Source: Candidatus Aenigmatarchaeota archaeon (lineage in GTDB: Archaea > Aenigmatarchaeota > Aenigmatarchaeia > CG10238-14). From it: DNA of 64,000 nucleotides. Below, in pieces: positions 47,641 to 56,423 of this stretch. Every line of letters starts with the position of its first letter. Positions within the stretch are counted from its first letter, which is position 1. A program made the position numbers and the translations under genes. The stretch lies in NCBI GenBank assembly GCA_030018415.1, contig JASEGC010000001.1:1-64000 (forward strand), written 5' to 3'. The notes below the pieces were generated by a model. The model saw only the letters and a list, made by a program, of their open reading frames with translations. It was not told where the DNA came from and ran no database searches.

Positions 47641-47815
47641 TGGTCAGGATAAAGATAGTTAATAATCGTTTGATAAAGAAAATATACAAATCCAGGCCTG
47701 AATGGAGCCGTAAAGGTGATTTTGGAAGTTTATTGGTGATTGGTGGCAGTAGAAGATACTGGTTCACTTACATTTAACGCTCTAACTGCTTATAGAATTA
47801 ATATCGTGAAATATT
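47641..47815 (+). pseudogene. Fragment of NnrD-like NAD(P)H-hydrate dehydratase paralogue
   Basis: IKKIYKSRPEWSRKGDFGSLLVIGGSR then frameshift TGSLTFNALTAYRI; cf. intact KEIYKKRDLWARKHDFGNLLIIGGSR in the gene below. Confidence 0.6.
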
Positions 47816-48240
47816 AAGAGAATTACACATTAGACCTTCCAACTCTTCCTCATTTTAACGCAGATCTGTGGTAGATTTTCTTTTCTTGAAAAGTTTTTGG
47901 CTGCTATCCCATTAGACAGAAATACTTCTAGAAATCTTTTTTAAGTTCAAAAATCCTGTGGTACTAAAAAATTACTTTTGACCTTATTTCCATCTGGTGC
48001 TCCAATACCTTTTAATAATCTGGCAAATGCACGAATTCCTTGGATAGCCAATGTACAATTATTAGTCGGTTTGTTATTGTTTCTTTCAGCCGGTCCTCGT
48101 GATTCTCTTATTCTACACTTAAAACCGAAAGATTTAGAGACGTTATTCTGAATTTTGGTATATTAAGTATCTCACTCATTTTGCTTGCAGATATAAATTT
48201 TATGATAGTAAAGTCAATAAATTTTTTGAATGAGAAAAAA

Positions 48241-49092
48241 TTATTTAAGGCCTTCTTTGATAACAATCGGTATGTGTTCTATTAAATCAGTCGGTAACAT
48301 TCCCTCATGATATTTTTTAGCAGTTAATTCTCCAGCCTTCCCATTGATATACGCAGCAGCACAAGCAGAAATAAAAGGATTTATATTCCTTGCTAATATT
48401 GCTGCACAAATCCCGGCTAACGTATTTCCAAACCCTTGTTTAGTCATGTAAGCTGAACCAGTTTTGTTCAATCTTGTTTCCTTTCCATCAGAAATTACAT
48501 CTATATGCCCTTTAAGTAGAATTGTTGTTTTAAGTTGGGATGCAACTCTTTCTATGGCATTTATCCTTTCTTTCAAATTTGTACTTACTTTAATTCCAGA
48601 AAGAATATAGAATTCGAATGAGTGGGGCAAGATAACAAACTTTTTGTCCCTCAAAACTCTTTTTTTTCTTGCAACAGCATAAATTGCATCATCATCTATT
48701 ACACAAGGTTTATCTATTCTTTCAAGAAATTCGACTATAGCTCCTAAAACACTACTTTCTCTTGTCATTCCTCCACCAATTGATATCGCTGACCTCTTAT
48801 TCGTTAGTTCGATTAACTCATCTACGTGCTTTTTTGTCAAATATTCGCCCTCTAAAGGATGGACCATCAAGTTAGGAGAGTATGAAGCGATAATTTTACA
48901 GGCTTCTTCAGGCGCAGCTATAGTCACCCAATCAACCCCACTTCTATAAGCAGACAGTGCTGATAGAATAGGCGTAGTGGGATAGAGTCTGCTACCACCA
49001 ATGATTAAAAGATTTCCAAAATCGTGTTTACGCGCCCAGAGATCTCTTTTTTTATATATTTCTTTTAAAATTGTTTTTTCTATGTATTTCAT
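48241..49092 (-). CDS. nnrD: ADP-dependent NAD(P)H-hydrate dehydratase
   Basis: KHDFGNLLIIGGSRLYPTTPILSALSAYRSGVDWVTIAAPEE; GSAYMTKQGFGNTLAGICAAILAR. Confidence 0.88.
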   Translation of the reverse strand: MKYIEKTILKEIYKKRDLWARKHDFGNLLIIGGSRLYPTTPILSALSAYRSGVDWVTIAAPEEACKIIASYSPNLMVHPLEGEYLTKKHVDELIELTNKRSAISIGGGMTRESSVLGAIVEFLERIDKPCVIDDDAIYAVARKKRVLRDKKFVILPHSFEFYILSGIKVSTNLKERINAIERVASQLKTTILLKGHIDVISDGKETRLNKTGSAYMTKQGFGNTLAGICAAILARNINPFISACAAAYINGKAGELTAKKYHEGMLPTDLIEHIPIVIKEGLK

Positions 49093-49151
49093 TAAAGAAT
49101 TTTTAATTTCATAGAATAATATAATTAACTAAAGATAATATACGTGGTGTC

Positions 49152-50096
49152 ATGTACGATGTTATAATTGTGGGAGCAGGACCAGCAGGTTTGACGGCTG
49201 CTATATACACTTCTATAAGAAACTTGAAAACTCTAGTCTTGAGTAAGGGGTTGAGTGATCAAGTATTAGAAGCGTCCTACATAGAAAATTATCCTGGGTT
49301 TGAAAAGATTGAAGGTTATAAATTAATCCAGAAATTCGAAGAGCAGGTTAGAGATTTTGGTGTGGAAATAATACTCGAAGAAGTTATAGAGATAACTCCA
49401 AAGAATAAAGAGTTCATCGTAAAAACTACTGAGAAGGAATATAAAAGTAGAACTATAATCCTCGCATTCGGTAAAACACCCAGAACTCTAAACATTCCTG
49501 GTGAAAAAGAGTTTACTGGCAAAGGAATTTCATACTGTGCAAATTGTGATGCTCCCCTATTCAGAGATAAAACAGTGGCTGTGATCGGTGGTGGTAACGC
49601 TGCTTTAGATGCGGCTTTACTCTTGAATGACATCGCAAAAAAAGTTTATTTAGTGCACAGAAGAGATGAGTTTAGAGGGTTTGAATCGTTAGTCGAAGAA
49701 GTAAAGAAAAAGAATGTTGAATTTATTCTAAACAGCGTAGTAACCGAATTTAAAGGTGCAGAATTGTTGAAGTCCATGATCATAGAGAACGTCAACACAA
49801 AAGAGAAGAAAGAGTTAAAAGTAGATGGAGTCTTCATCGAGATTGGTTCTGAAGTAAAAACAGATTTTATAAAAGGTTTGGTAGAACTAGACGATAACAA
49901 TTATATAGTCATCAATAATAACTGTGAAACTTCTCATCCTGGAATATTTGCTGCGGGTGACGTTACTAACATACCGTTCAAACAGATTGTTGTTGCTGCT
50001 GGAGAAGGGGCAAAGGCTGGGCTGAACGCTTACAACTATTTACATGGTATTAAGCCAACGATAGTCATGGATTGGAGAAAGATGAAATGGAGTTAG
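49152..50096 (+). CDS. trxB: Thioredoxin reductase-like
   Basis: VGAGPAGLTAAIYT; ISYCANCDAPLFRDKTVAVIGGGNAALDAA; GIFAAGDVTN. Confidence 0.93.
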   Translation: MYDVIIVGAGPAGLTAAIYTSIRNLKTLVLSKGLSDQVLEASYIENYPGFEKIEGYKLIQKFEEQVRDFGVEIILEEVIEITPKNKEFIVKTTEKEYKSRTIILAFGKTPRTLNIPGEKEFTGKGISYCANCDAPLFRDKTVAVIGGGNAALDAALLLNDIAKKVYLVHRRDEFRGFESLVEEVKKKNVEFILNSVVTEFKGAELLKSMIIENVNTKEKKELKVDGVFIEIGSEVKTDFIKGLVELDDNNYIVINNNCETSHPGIFAAGDVTNIPFKQIVVAAGEGAKAGLNAYNYLHGIKPTIVMDWRKMKWS

Positions 50097-51214
50097 AAAG
50101 TTTTGCGGATGAATGGGGACCTGAAAAAATCATCGAGACCTATGATCCAAAAACTGGAATGAAAGGGATCCTTGTTATAGATTCAACGGCTCTAGGCGTG
50201 AGTAAGGGAGGAATAAGAATGACTCCTTCTGTGAACGTAGAAGAAGTATTCAGACTCGCTAGAGTGATGACATGGAAGTGTGCACTCGCAGATTTACCCT
50301 TTGGAGGAGCTAAGTCTGGCATAATCGCTGATCCTAAAAAGATTTCAAAAGAAGAAAAGAAAGCAATAATACAAGCGTTTGCTCGAGCCTTGAAACCTGT
50401 CTGTCCGAGCATGTACGTTGCTGCTCCTGATATGAACACTGGTGAAGAAGAGATGAGGTGGTTTGCCGAAGCTAATGGGGACTGGAAGGCATGTACTGGT
50501 AAACCTGCTGATATGTGTATTCAACCAGGAGTATGCGGAATTCCGCATGAGTATGGATCCACTGGTTTCGGTGTGGCTCACTCCACAATCGTGGCTACAG
50601 AACATATCGGCCTAGATATAAAGAATGCTACAGTTGCTGTTGAAGGATTTGGTAATGTTGGGTCTTTTGTTTGTAAATACTTGTCCGAATACGGTGCTAA
50701 GATTGTTGCTGTCTCGGACTCGAAGGGTGTCATCTATAATACTGATGGAATCGATTTCAACGAACTGTCCAAAATTAAAAAAGAGACAGGATCAGTAATA
50801 AATTATAAACCTGGAGATGTGTTGAAGAATGGAGAAATTTTTGAACTTCCTGTTGACATCTTGATACCTGCTGCTGTTCCAGATGTGATAACAAAAAAGA
50901 ATGTGAATAGGGTGAAAGCTAAAATCATAGTGGAAGGGTCTAACATTCCTGTACCCCATGATATTGAAAGGAAATTATATGAAAGGAATATTCTTGTTGT
51001 ACCTGACTTCGTTGCCAATGCTGGTGGTGTCATATCATCGTATGCAGAGTATGTGGGTAAAACACCTGAAGATATGTTCAAATTAGTTGAGGAAAAAATT
51101 AAGAAAAATATGAAAATAGTTCTGAAACATGCAAAACAGAAGGGTATATCTCCAAGAGATGCTGCGATGGAAATAGCTCAAGAGAGAGTTAGGAAAGCGA
51201 TGAACAAAAAGTGA
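50072..51214 (+). CDS. Glutamate dehydrogenase (ELFV family)
   Basis: GGIRMTP; WKCALADLPFGGAKSGI; VEGFGNVGSFVCKYLSEYGAKIVAVSD. Confidence 0.92.
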   Translation: MEKDEMELESFADEWGPEKIIETYDPKTGMKGILVIDSTALGVSKGGIRMTPSVNVEEVFRLARVMTWKCALADLPFGGAKSGIIADPKKISKEEKKAIIQAFARALKPVCPSMYVAAPDMNTGEEEMRWFAEANGDWKACTGKPADMCIQPGVCGIPHEYGSTGFGVAHSTIVATEHIGLDIKNATVAVEGFGNVGSFVCKYLSEYGAKIVAVSDSKGVIYNTDGIDFNELSKIKKETGSVINYKPGDVLKNGEIFELPVDILIPAAVPDVITKKNVNRVKAKIIVEGSNIPVPHDIERKLYERNILVVPDFVANAGGVISSYAEYVGKTPEDMFKLVEEKIKKNMKIVLKHAKQKGISPRDAAMEIAQERVRKAMNKK

Positions 51215-51218
51215 TCCA

Positions 51219-51926
51219 ATGAAGGTTGCTGTCGTCGGTCACGCAAGAAAAATAATAGAAGATAAGTTACCAGAGTTCAGAATAGAATTGAATAAAAAAA
51301 ATCCCGATGTTGTCATATCATTCGGTGGTGATGGAACGGCATTGTATGGAGAAAGAGTCTATCCTGGCATCCCAAGAATAATGATTAAACACAGTAAAAC
51401 TTGTGTGAAATTCAAAGAAGATGATTTCTCTAAAGTATTGAAAGCATTGAAAGAAAAGAGATATGAGATAAAGGATGAACTGAAAGTTGAAGCGATCGTA
51501 AATAACGATCCAAACAAGAAATTGATTGGGTTAAACGAAGTTGGCATCCATCATAAAATACCTACTAAAGCACTAAGGTTGAAAATAAAGGTTAACGGAA
51601 AAATTGTAGACAATGAGCAAATCAGTGATGGTTTAATCGTTGCAACTCCTTATGGTAGCACTGCGTATTTTTATTCGATCTGCAGGAAGAAATTCTCAAA
51701 AGGCCTTGGAATAGCGTTTAAGAACCCAAAGAAAGGAAGAAGAAGCATGATAGTGGATGATAATTCAACAATCGAGGTTGAAGTTTTAAGAGGAGTTGGT
51801 TTAGTCGCAGCTGATAACGATGAAAAGATGTTTGAAGTCACGAGCGGGGATAGGATATTGATTAAAAAAGCAAAAGAAAAAGCTAAAATAATAGAAATCA
51901 AAGGAGAAAGAAGACTAAAGGTTTAA
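51219..51926 (+). CDS. NAD kinase-like
   Basis: PDVVISFGGDGTALYGER; LNEVGIHHKIP; DGLIVATPYGSTAY. Confidence 0.88.
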   Translation: MKVAVVGHARKIIEDKLPEFRIELNKKNPDVVISFGGDGTALYGERVYPGIPRIMIKHSKTCVKFKEDDFSKVLKALKEKRYEIKDELKVEAIVNNDPNKKLIGLNEVGIHHKIPTKALRLKIKVNGKIVDNEQISDGLIVATPYGSTAYFYSICRKKFSKGLGIAFKNPKKGRRSMIVDDNSTIEVEVLRGVGLVAADNDEKMFEVTSGDRILIKKAKEKAKIIEIKGERRLKV

Positions 51927-52616
51927 ATGATATCGATGAAAGTCAAAACACCAATAATAATTGTAAATTTTAAGACATACGAAGAAGCGACTGGGAAGAA
52001 AGCAGTTAAATTAGCAAAAATTTGTGAATATGTATCTAAAAAATATGACATTAATATAGCTATATCACCTCAATTCTGTGATATTTTTCAAATTTCTCAG
52101 TTTGTTAAAAAAATATTAATCTTATCACAACACATAGATTCAATTTATCCTGGTCCATACACAGGTCATATTTCACCATTATCAATAAAACAGTCTGGTG
52201 CTATTGGCACTTTAATAAATCATTCAGAAAGAAAGTTAGACTTGGAAAAAATAAGAAAATGTATCGAACTCACAAAAAAATATGGTTTGATTTCTGTTTG
52301 TTGTTCTGCTAACGTTAACGAGAGTAAAGAGATTGCTAAATTTGATCCCGATTTCATAGCATACGAACCGCCATCACTAATTGGCACAGGCATATCCGTG
52401 TCACAAACAAAACCAGAAGTTGTTACAAAGACTGTGAATGAAATTAAAAAAATTAATCCTGAAGTAAAAGTTTTGTGTGGAGCAGGAATTATGAAAGGAG
52501 AAGACGTTAAAAAAGCATTGGAACTTGGAACTGTAGGTGTTATACTCTCGTCTGGTGTTGTAAAAGCTGTAAACCCAAAAAAAGTTCTAATCGAGTTTGC
52601 TGAATCCATCAAATAA
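51927..52616 (+). CDS. tpiA: Triosephosphate isomerase (archaeal type)
   Basis: PIIIVNFKTYEEATG; GAIGTLINHSERKL; IAYEPPSLIGTGISVS; VLCGAGI. Confidence 0.93.
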   Translation: MISMKVKTPIIIVNFKTYEEATGKKAVKLAKICEYVSKKYDINIAISPQFCDIFQISQFVKKILILSQHIDSIYPGPYTGHISPLSIKQSGAIGTLINHSERKLDLEKIRKCIELTKKYGLISVCCSANVNESKEIAKFDPDFIAYEPPSLIGTGISVSQTKPEVVTKTVNEIKKINPEVKVLCGAGIMKGEDVKKALELGTVGVILSSGVVKAVNPKKVLIEFAESIK

Positions 52617-52657
52617 AACAATATTAATTAGTCCAAACAATAATACATCATACTTTT

Positions 52658-53530
52658 GTGATTTTTATGGAAAAACAGAATAGTATTAGGCTTTCTCCAA
52701 CGAGCATAGCATGTTATTTTGAATGTCCAAGAAAATTTTACTATAGATATATCATGGGTATAGAAGAAAAGCCTAAACCATCTAGAGTCAGAGGGAAAAT
52801 CGTTCACCGTGTCTTAGAACATTTCTTCACTTTCGTTGATTTAACCAATATAGAGATAGGAGAAACTTGGCAGGAACTATGGAAAAAATTCAGGAAAGTT
52901 TTATTCTCCCTACTCGAGACAGAATGGAACCAGATAGGAAAGATATACGATGATTGTTTTAATGATGAAAAACAAAAAACTCAATTCTTGAACGAGACAA
53001 AAGAATTCTTAGACTTTTATGCGGTAAAACTTGCATTTTCTCTGATGAACAAGATGAAGGAATTGGATAAAAACTCAGAATGGTTTGAGCAAGATATAAA
53101 AAGATTCTTTTATCCGAAGGATATGGAGATGAAATTGGAACTAGAAGGAGAAGATGTGGCTGGATTTGTCGACAAGACCATGAGTCTGTTCGGAAAAGGA
53201 ATCGCGATAGTCGATTATAAGACTTCCAAATGTTCATTGCCACATTTCATACCACCAGAACATTTGAAACAGGGAAAGGCGTACGCGTTTCTTTGGAATA
53301 AATTGTTTGGAGAATTGCCTAAACATGTTTCCTTCTACTATTTAAGGACTGGTGAGAGTGTTTTCTACCCTATCTCAGAAAGAGACATTGAAGAGATAAA
53401 GAATGATATAGAAACTATCAGAAGCAAGAAACCAGTAATAGATGAATTCCCGAAGAAAGAGACAAGACTCTGTGATTTCTGCGATTTTAGACAGTCTTGT
53501 TTTAAAAAAGAACCAATAGAAGAAAGTTAG
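52658..53530 (+). CDS. PD-(D/E)XK (RecB/Cas4-like) nuclease domain protein
   Basis: SPTSIACYFECPRKFYYRYIMG; GFVDKTMSLFGKGIAIVDYKTS; C-terminal ETRLCDFCDFRQSC. Confidence 0.85.
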   Translation: MIFMEKQNSIRLSPTSIACYFECPRKFYYRYIMGIEEKPKPSRVRGKIVHRVLEHFFTFVDLTNIEIGETWQELWKKFRKVLFSLLETEWNQIGKIYDDCFNDEKQKTQFLNETKEFLDFYAVKLAFSLMNKMKELDKNSEWFEQDIKRFFYPKDMEMKLELEGEDVAGFVDKTMSLFGKGIAIVDYKTSKCSLPHFIPPEHLKQGKAYAFLWNKLFGELPKHVSFYYLRTGESVFYPISERDIEEIKNDIETIRSKKPVIDEFPKKETRLCDFCDFRQSCFKKEPIEES

Positions 53531-53571
53531 ATAAGTTTTAAATAAGAATTCTCTCATAGTAGGTTTGTTTT

Positions 53572-55020
53572 GTGAATATTATGACAGAAGCTTTAACCAT
53601 TGCTGAGATCAGGAAATGGTTGGGAAATCCTGTAGTTAAAATGTTCTTGGGTACTGCAACCAAAGAGAGTGGTGAAGATAGAAAATTAATCATCGAATCT
53701 GCATTAGAGAGTGTAATCTTCGGGACAAAATGTGGCTTAACATGTAAATTTTATGCGTGGCTCATCGACTTCATAATCAAAAAATCTGCAGAATCTTTAG
53801 GAACAGATCCTAAACTGATTCTAGAAGGTCTTAAAGAACCAGTCTTCAGAAGGGGGATTGTTAATGTTCTAGAAGGAATAGCAAAATTTGGTGTTCAAAC
53901 ACCACAAACAACAGCTGCTCCTTTTCTTGTGGTGTGGCAGTTAACAAACGCTTGTAATTTAAGATGTAAACATTGCTATGCATCCGCTGATAACAAAGCA
54001 AAAGCAGATGAATTAACGACTGAAGAAGCGAAGAAGTTGATAGATGAGTTAGCCTATTGTGGTGTTGTTGCAATAGCATTTTCTGGTGGAGAACCCTTAA
54101 TCAGAAAAGATTTCTTTGAAATAGCAGAATATGCAAAGAAAAAAGATTTTTATCTATCTGTTGCGACCAACGGAATCCTGATAACAGCTAGGATAGCCAA
54201 AAAATTAAAGAGTTGTGTAGATTATGTCGAGGTTTCTCTGGATGGATTAAAAGAAACACATGAAAAATTCAGAGGAATTCCTGGAATTTTTGATAAGACA
54301 ATCAGAGGAATAAAAAATTGTGTTAAAGTTGGGTTAGATGTCTGTATTGCTCCGACTGTTACGAAGTACAACTTAAGGGAAATTCCTGAAATCCTTGAAC
54401 TCGCAAAAAAACTTAAAGTGAAGAGGTTCATCGCTTTTAATTTCATTCCTACTGGTAGAGGAAAAGATATTGCTGATCAAGACATATCACCAGAAGAGAG
54501 AGAGGGATTGTTAAAATTCTTCTACTCAAAGTTGTTGGATAATGATTATCCTGATGTGTTCTCTACAGCACCACAATATTCGAGGATAGCGATGATGGCA
54601 GCTAGAGCAGATTCAAATTCACCGATATTACCGACTCATTTTGCAGGTAAGGAAGCTAGAAAAGCATTGACTGGAAAAACACAAGCATTAGCAGATTTCA
54701 TAGGGGGGTGTGGTTGCGGAAGGATTTATTGTTGTATCCAACCAAACGGTGACGTGTGGCCCTGTGTTTTTATGCCTTTAAACGTCGGGAACATAAGGAA
54801 AAAACCATTTAAAGAAATTTGGTTGAACCAACCTGTCCTAAATTTATTGAGAGATCGTTCTAGATTGAAAGGACATTGCAGAATCTGTGAGTTTCGTAAC
54901 ATGTGTGGGGGTTGTAGGGCAAGAGCATTTGCTTACTTTAGAAATATCCATGCACCCGATCCTGGTTGTATTTTCAATAAAAAATACTGGGATGAAATTC
55001 AAAGAGATATGAGAATTTAA
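53572..55020 (+). CDS. Radical SAM/SPASM-domain protein
   Basis: WQLTNACNLRCKHCYASADNKA; GGEPLIRKDFFEIAEYAKK; C-terminal GHCRICEFRNMCGGCRARAFAYFRN. Confidence 0.9.
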   Translation: MNIMTEALTIAEIRKWLGNPVVKMFLGTATKESGEDRKLIIESALESVIFGTKCGLTCKFYAWLIDFIIKKSAESLGTDPKLILEGLKEPVFRRGIVNVLEGIAKFGVQTPQTTAAPFLVVWQLTNACNLRCKHCYASADNKAKADELTTEEAKKLIDELAYCGVVAIAFSGGEPLIRKDFFEIAEYAKKKDFYLSVATNGILITARIAKKLKSCVDYVEVSLDGLKETHEKFRGIPGIFDKTIRGIKNCVKVGLDVCIAPTVTKYNLREIPEILELAKKLKVKRFIAFNFIPTGRGKDIADQDISPEEREGLLKFFYSKLLDNDYPDVFSTAPQYSRIAMMAARADSNSPILPTHFAGKEARKALTGKTQALADFIGGCGCGRIYCCIQPNGDVWPCVFMPLNVGNIRKKPFKEIWLNQPVLNLLRDRSRLKGHCRICEFRNMCGGCRARAFAYFRNIHAPDPGCIFNKKYWDEIQRDMRI

Positions 55021-55045
55021 ATAATTCTCATTATATCTTATAATC

Positions 55046-55213
55046 ATGTGTTTAGCGACAACCGGAAAAGTAGTTGAACTGAAAGAAAAAGATGCTGTTG
55101 TTGATATCGAAGGTAAGAAAACTCATGCAAGAATAAACCCATCTATTTCTGTTAAGAAAGGTGATAAAGTAATCATTTTCAAGAATATCATACTAGAAAA
55201 AATTACTGAATAA
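55046..55213 (+). CDS. HypC/HupF-like protein
   Basis: MCLATTGKVVELKEKDAVVDIEGKKTHARINPSISVKKGDKVIIFKNIILEKITE. Confidence 0.7.
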   Translation: MCLATTGKVVELKEKDAVVDIEGKKTHARINPSISVKKGDKVIIFKNIILEKITE

Positions 55214-55364
55214 AGTGTATAAATTTTGTAATTGAAAATTTTATTGAGTACCTCAGTAGCTGAAGCTTAATGCACATATCCAACCCATGTCTCGTTTTTT
55301 ATTATATCTTCCCAATTATTTGTGTTTTTATTCTAAGTATGTTAAAATAACATGAGGATGCAAG

Positions 55365-55703
55365 ATGAAAGTAAAATGTAGTTTTTGTGGAAGAGACCCA
55401 TTCCTCTATCATATCTTTTCTCAGTGGTGTCTCACAAAAAAACCAGAAGAGTCGATAATCGTTGAAAGTACTGTAGCTTCTCATCTGGCTAGAAAGTTTA
55501 ACATAGGCTACTGGAAAAATAAGAGGGAAATCGATGTTGTAGTTTTTGGAAAAGAGTTATTCGGAGTTGAAGTCAAGTATAAAGAAAAAGCAGAATTTGC
55601 GAAAACTAGAGTTGGAAGAATAAGAAGTGTTATAACTTTGACAAAAAATGAATTTAACGAAAAACCTTTGGCAATACCAGTAAAGTTTTTCTTTCTTGTC
55701 TAG
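55365..55703 (+). CDS. Remnant of the C-terminal domain of an archaeal DEXX-box ATPase/DUF4143-like protein, with N-terminal CxxC
   Basis: ESIIVESTVASHLARKFNIGYWKNKREIDVVVFGKELFGVEVKYKE. Confidence 0.5.
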   Translation: MKVKCSFCGRDPFLYHIFSQWCLTKKPEESIIVESTVASHLARKFNIGYWKNKREIDVVVFGKELFGVEVKYKEKAEFAKTRVGRIRSVITLTKNEFNEKPLAIPVKFFFLV

Positions 55704-55803
55704 AGTGTTAGATAGTTGTAAAGAAATAAAAAGCAAATTTAAACATAAATAATTAAGAGTAAAAAGCAATGAATCTTTAATTCAGGCTTAGTCATCTACA
55801 AAA

Positions 55804-55879
55804 GCCTCAGTAGCTTCAGCCTGGTTAAAGCGCCACACTGGTAATGTGGAGACCGCGGGTTCAAATCCCGCCTGAGGCT
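55804..55879 (+). tRNA. tRNA-Thr(GGU), intronless
   Basis: GCCTCAG/CTGAGGC; CCACA-CTGGTAA-TGTGG; GCGGG-TTCAAAT-CCCGC. Confidence 0.95.
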
Positions 55880-55905
55880 TTTTAAAACATTAAATTCTAG
55901 AAGTT

Positions 55906-56379
55906 TCAGTAATACAACAGATGAACAAAACTTACTTGTTCCTTTTTTGGTAAATAGAATATTTCCATCAAATAGATTCCCAAACCTTTTACTGTTTTAT
56001 CTTCCCCCTCGTGAAATGTTTTTGATTCACCATCAATGCCCAACACAGCAGTATCATCATCTATGACTCCTAACAGAGTTATCATGTAAGTGACGTTCTC
56101 TTCTTCGACTTGAATGGATTGGCCCTCAAATAACCAGCATTTATGGTCTTCACAATAAGATCGTTTCATGATCGTTGGTACGGTTGTAGTAGTTATGATG
56201 ATAGTCGTGGGAGGAATGGTGGTAGTGAGTAAAGTAGTAGTTGGGGTAACTGTTGTTGTGGTTGTGACTGTGACAACCTCTTTTGGTAAACTTATTAATT
56301 CAGTTAAAATTCCAAGAATTACAATCAAAATTATCAGTAATAAAATTAATCCAAACTTTACAGGATTACTAACAGTCAT
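55906..56379 (-). CDS. Membrane-anchored protein with Thr-rich linker
   Basis: N-terminal TM; TTTTTVTPTTTLLTTTIPPTTIIITTTTVPT. Confidence 0.55.
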   Translation of the reverse strand: MTVSNPVKFGLILLLIILIVILGILTELISLPKEVVTVTTTTTVTPTTTLLTTTIPPTTIIITTTTVPTIMKRSYCEDHKCWLFEGQSIQVEEENVTYMITLLGVIDDDTAVLGIDGESKTFHEGEDKTVKGLGIYLMEIFYLPKKEQVSFVHLLYY

Positions 56380-56423
56380 TAATCCTTAAAATAAGTTAAA
56401 AAAATTTATACTTGTACCCTAAG

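Noticed and set aside
52658-53530. Cas4-like nuclease as part of a CRISPR-Cas or defence system
   Set aside because: No cas genes or arrays in the window; neighbours are metabolic. Retained only as a PD-(D/E)XK protein.
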